Part shown: piece by piece, positions 61,767-64,000 of the stretch
Layout: each line of letters starts with the position of its first letter
Position numbering within the stretch: position 1 is the first letter of the stretch
From: Yersinia enterocolitica
GTDB lineage: Bacteria > Pseudomonadota > Gammaproteobacteria > Enterobacterales > Enterobacteriaceae
DNA length: 64,000 nucleotides
Reading direction: 5' to 3'
Assembly: GCA_002082245.2 (NCBI GenBank)
Contig: NBTC02000002.1
Span: 1,674,001-1,738,000, forward strand
Translations under genes and position numbers: made by a program
Notes under the pieces: generated by a model
The model's database searches: none
What the model was told of the DNA's origin: nothing
Seen by the model: the letters and a program-made list of their open reading frames with translations, nothing else

Positions 61767-62699
61767 CTATCCTTTAACAAACCCTTTCTCTTTCAGATAA
61801 TTAGCTGCCACTTTTTTCGCATCCTGACCTTCAACCGCAATGCGGGCATTCAGTTTTTGTAGCGTCGGCCCATCAAGGGTAGCAAATACAGGATTGAGTA
61901 AAGCAGGTATCGTTGGATGCGCTTTCAGTGTGGCCTCACGAATGATCGGCGTCGGCGCATAAATAGGTTGCACACCCTTAGTGTCTTCGAGTGTTTGTAA
62001 GCCTAAAGCAGCAACCGGGCCATCAGTGCCATACGCCATGGCAGCATTAACACCAGAGGTCTGTTCTGCCGCAGCTTTAATCGTCACCGCAGTGTCACCA
62101 CCGGCTAATGATAACAATTGGTCTTGATTCAATTTAAAGCCGTAAGCTTGCTGGAAAGCAGGCAAGGCATCTGGCCGTTCAATAAACTCGGCGGAGGCCG
62201 CTAATTTGAATTTACCACCAGCATTAATCCATTTCCCCAAATCCTCCAGCGTTTTCAAGTTATTCGCTTGGGCTAAATCCTGGCGTACTGCAATGGTCCA
62301 TGTATTGTTCGCTGGAGCAGGTGAGAGCCACACCAGTTTGTTCTTCTCGTAATCTAACGCTTTGACTTTTTCATAGCCTGCTTTCGCATTTTTCCAAGCG
62401 GGATCTTTTTCATCCGAGAAGAAAAAAGCCCCATTACCGGTATATTCAGGGTAAATATCAATCTCACCCGCAGTGATAGCACCACGCACTACTTTGGTGG
62501 TGCCCAATTGTGATTTATTGGTGGTTTTTATCCCGTTAGCATCCAGTACCTGCACAATAATATTGCCCAGCAATGAACCTTCAGTATCAATTTTTGAGCC
62601 AACTCGGACAGTATCTGCGGCCTGTGATATACCGGTTGATGCCGTTAGCACCATTGCCGCCAATGCAAAAATCCGGCCACGGGTTAGGGTCATTGCCAT
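61767..62699 (-). CDS. osmF: Osmoprotectant-binding protein OsmF/YehZ
   Basis: A 310-residue periplasmic binding protein with a signal peptide (MAMTLTRGRIFALAAMVLTA..QA) and the OpuAC domain. DTVRVGSKIDTEGSLLGNII, EIDIYPEYTGNGAFFF and AMAYGTDGPVAALGLQTLED are characteristic. ATG 62699 follows GAGGTAAGC; a second ATG two codons on is possible. It is the first gene of the osmF-yehY-yehX-yehW operon; in E. coli this system is RpoS-controlled. No promoter is clear in 62700-63068. Confidence 0.92.
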   Translation of the reverse strand: MAMTLTRGRIFALAAMVLTASTGISQAADTVRVGSKIDTEGSLLGNIIVQVLDANGIKTTNKSQLGTTKVVRGAITAGEIDIYPEYTGNGAFFFSDEKDPAWKNAKAGYEKVKALDYEKNKLVWLSPAPANNTWTIAVRQDLAQANNLKTLEDLGKWINAGGKFKLAASAEFIERPDALPAFQQAYGFKLNQDQLLSLAGGDTAVTIKAAAEQTSGVNAAMAYGTDGPVAALGLQTLEDTKGVQPIYAPTPIIREATLKAHPTIPALLNPVFATLDGPTLQKLNARIAVEGQDAKKVAANYLKEKGFVKG

Positions 62700-63068
62700 G
62701 CTTACCTCTCATGTGCTCAAGGGTGAGTTAACGTTCATTCTTGCATACTTGTAGTAGCTGAATGTTTACAGGGTGTGCGGCCAAGACATCTTTAACAGAT
62801 GAGTAACCATATTAGATTTAGTCCAAAACAAACCAAATAACCAATTGATATTAAATATATTATTAGCGTTACATTAGGCTTGTAGGTTTGTATCTATAAT
62901 ACGTAACAGTTTGATAGCTAAGTATTTAAGCTGTGTTGTAACAGCAAAATTTTCAGTTAAGATTACATCAAATACTGTATATAACAACAGCAATTTTCAA
63001 ATAACAGAAGAGATCGCTAAGAATTTATTCACCTGAATCCATAGCCGTTTTAACCTCAGCGGGCTGAT
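62700..63068. other. Gap upstream of osmF
   Basis: About 370 bp of AT-rich DNA holding the osmF promoter region and the 3' flank of the desaturase gene. I see no RNA gene, repeat or clear operator. Confidence 0.4.
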
Positions 63069-64000
63069 TTAGGTTGATTCAGAATGCTGGCTACTACTTT
63101 TAATCACACCATACCGCTCTTCTGCCGCAACAGTTTTATTCTCGCAATCGTAAAATGGGTGTACTTCTATTTCCAACGCAGTAAAAGCAAATGCGTCAAA
63201 CCATTGAGTATAGCCGTTCACGACAAATTGCCCGCTGCGCTGCTGATATTGAACGCGGTTTTCCAGATAAATCTGGCGTAACCCGTACCAAGGTAAGGCT
63301 GGCAAATCATGATGCACCAAGTGGTAATTGAGGTTTAGAAATAACAGACGCCATGGCCATGCAGCTTCATTCAAGGCTGAGCGCGCCGAACTCTCTGGCG
63401 CTGCACGATGTTCAAAAAAAGATCTTACTTTAGTCAGACTAAGTGCCGGATAGCTAATCGCCAGTAGGTAGAAAACGGCAGAAATACCATAGCCTGCCAT
63501 CCAGTGAAGTAACCCGTAAAGTAGCCCTAAATGAATCAGCCACATGAATATGGCCGAGCGATCGCCGGAAATAAAAGCCCGGGCTGCGCTGCGAAGAGTA
63601 TTAATGATGTCTAGTGATGGCCCGAGGGCTAGCCGCCCCACAAAGGTGTTACTCGCACGTATAATACCTTTGAGTAATATGTGGAAGTATTGCCATTGTG
63701 TTGCCGTGTAGTAATAGCACTCTGGATCTTTTTCTGGGTGAGTCAAATCCTCATCGCGGTGATGTTGAATATGAGAATCACGATAAAGGCCATAGGGGTA
63801 CCATACCGCCAGTGGCAAAGTTCCAAATAGCTGATTTACCCTCCGCCAACGGGTTGGATGGCCGTGAATCAACTCATGTTGCAAAGACATATACCACGCA
63901 CTCAACAAGATCAGCAGAACACTTCCCATCACTGGCCCTAATTGCTGCCAATGAATAACACCAACAAACCACCCAGTGTAAATGACACCGATCAATATCC
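63069..64000 (-). CDS. Fatty-acid desaturase, partial (5' end outside window)
   Basis: At least 308 residues of a membrane desaturase with the three His clusters: HELIHGH, HIQHHRD and a third His pair in HLVHHD, plus FFEHR. Membrane segments are visible between clusters. The first codon reached is TTG at 63995 and the frame stays open to the window edge, so the N-terminus probably lies beyond 64000. The substrate cannot be read from this fragment. Confidence 0.85.
   Translation of the reverse strand, partial: ILIGVIYTGWFVGVIHWQQLGPVMGSVLLILLSAWYMSLQHELIHGHPTRWRRVNQLFGTLPLAVWYPYGLYRDSHIQHHRDEDLTHPEKDPECYYYTATQWQYFHILLKGIIRASNTFVGRLALGPSLDIINTLRSAARAFISGDRSAIFMWLIHLGLLYGLLHWMAGYGISAVFYLLAISYPALSLTKVRSFFEHRAAPESSARSALNEAAWPWRLLFLNLNYHLVHHDLPALPWYGLRQIYLENRVQYQQRSGQFVVNGYTQWFDAFAFTALEIEVHPFYDCENKTVAAEERYGVIKSSSQHSEST

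Overview
The window looks like chromosomal DNA of an enterobacterium, most probably a non-pestis Yersinia. Three things point there: the gene-by-gene resemblance to E. coli with Yersinia-style rearrangements, the 126-bp ERIC elements (several in tandem), and the blocks glnHPQ-ybiI-dps / rhtA-ompX and mglBAC-galS-yeiB-folE. The genus call is inference; no rRNA, tRNA, CRISPR array or complete insertion sequence was seen.

Layout. (1) 1-7.1 kb is a formate island: hydN-fdhF, a divergent FhlA-type sigma54 activator and a focA-type formate channel. Both hydN and focA have GG-N10-GC sigma54 promoters. FdhF carries Cys140 where the E. coli enzyme has selenocysteine. Three tandem ERIC units sit between the hydN promoter and its start codon. 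(2) 7.1-18.8 kb holds mglBAC with galS (CRP and Gal operator sites visible), yeiB, folE, a YbfB/YjiJ-type MFS exporter with a divergent LysR regulator, and the formaldehyde detoxification pair frmA/S-formylglutathione hydrolase. (3) 19.1-24.1 kb is an AT-rich insert that I read as a decayed darobactin-type RiPP cluster. It has an intact DarA-like precursor ending in WNWSRSF-AEE, a permease broken by a frameshift, a membrane-fusion protein broken by one nonsense codon, an intact MacB-like ATPase, and a 75-codon stub where the radical-SAM enzyme DarE should be, cut off at the kgtP gene. (4) 24-38 kb carries kgtP, a DUF924 gene, moeAB, ybiT, an M24 peptidase homologue lacking several metal ligands, a CDF transporter, an alpha/beta hydrolase, ompX, rhtA and a fasciclin / ECF sigma / anti-sigma set. 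(5) 38-47.7 kb carries tam, dps, ybiI, glnHPQ (NtrC/sigma54-type promoter), a soluble PAS-PAS chemoreceptor of BdlA architecture, a second tandem ERIC array, rlmF, ybiB and aqpZ. (6) 48-64 kb carries an orphan UlaA-like PTS IIC, dinG, a general porin, an alginate-lyase-family protein, a YedA-like exporter, a LysR/SDR divergent pair, a PhnD-like binding protein, the osmoprotectant importer yehZYXW (osmF type) and the end of a fatty-acid desaturase running off the right edge.

The strongest discovery is the dar locus. The core heptapeptide matches, from memory, the darobactin D core, and darobactins target BamA. The operon order (precursor, permease, fusion protein, ATPase, then the modifying enzyme position) is kept, while three of its four non-precursor genes carry lesions, so this strain is unlikely to make the compound on its own. 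Other points worth following are the ERIC-loaded 5' leader of the formate-dehydrogenase operon, the Cys-type FdhF, and the sigma/anti-sigma/fasciclin module that mirrors mycobacterial SigK/RskA/MPT70-83.
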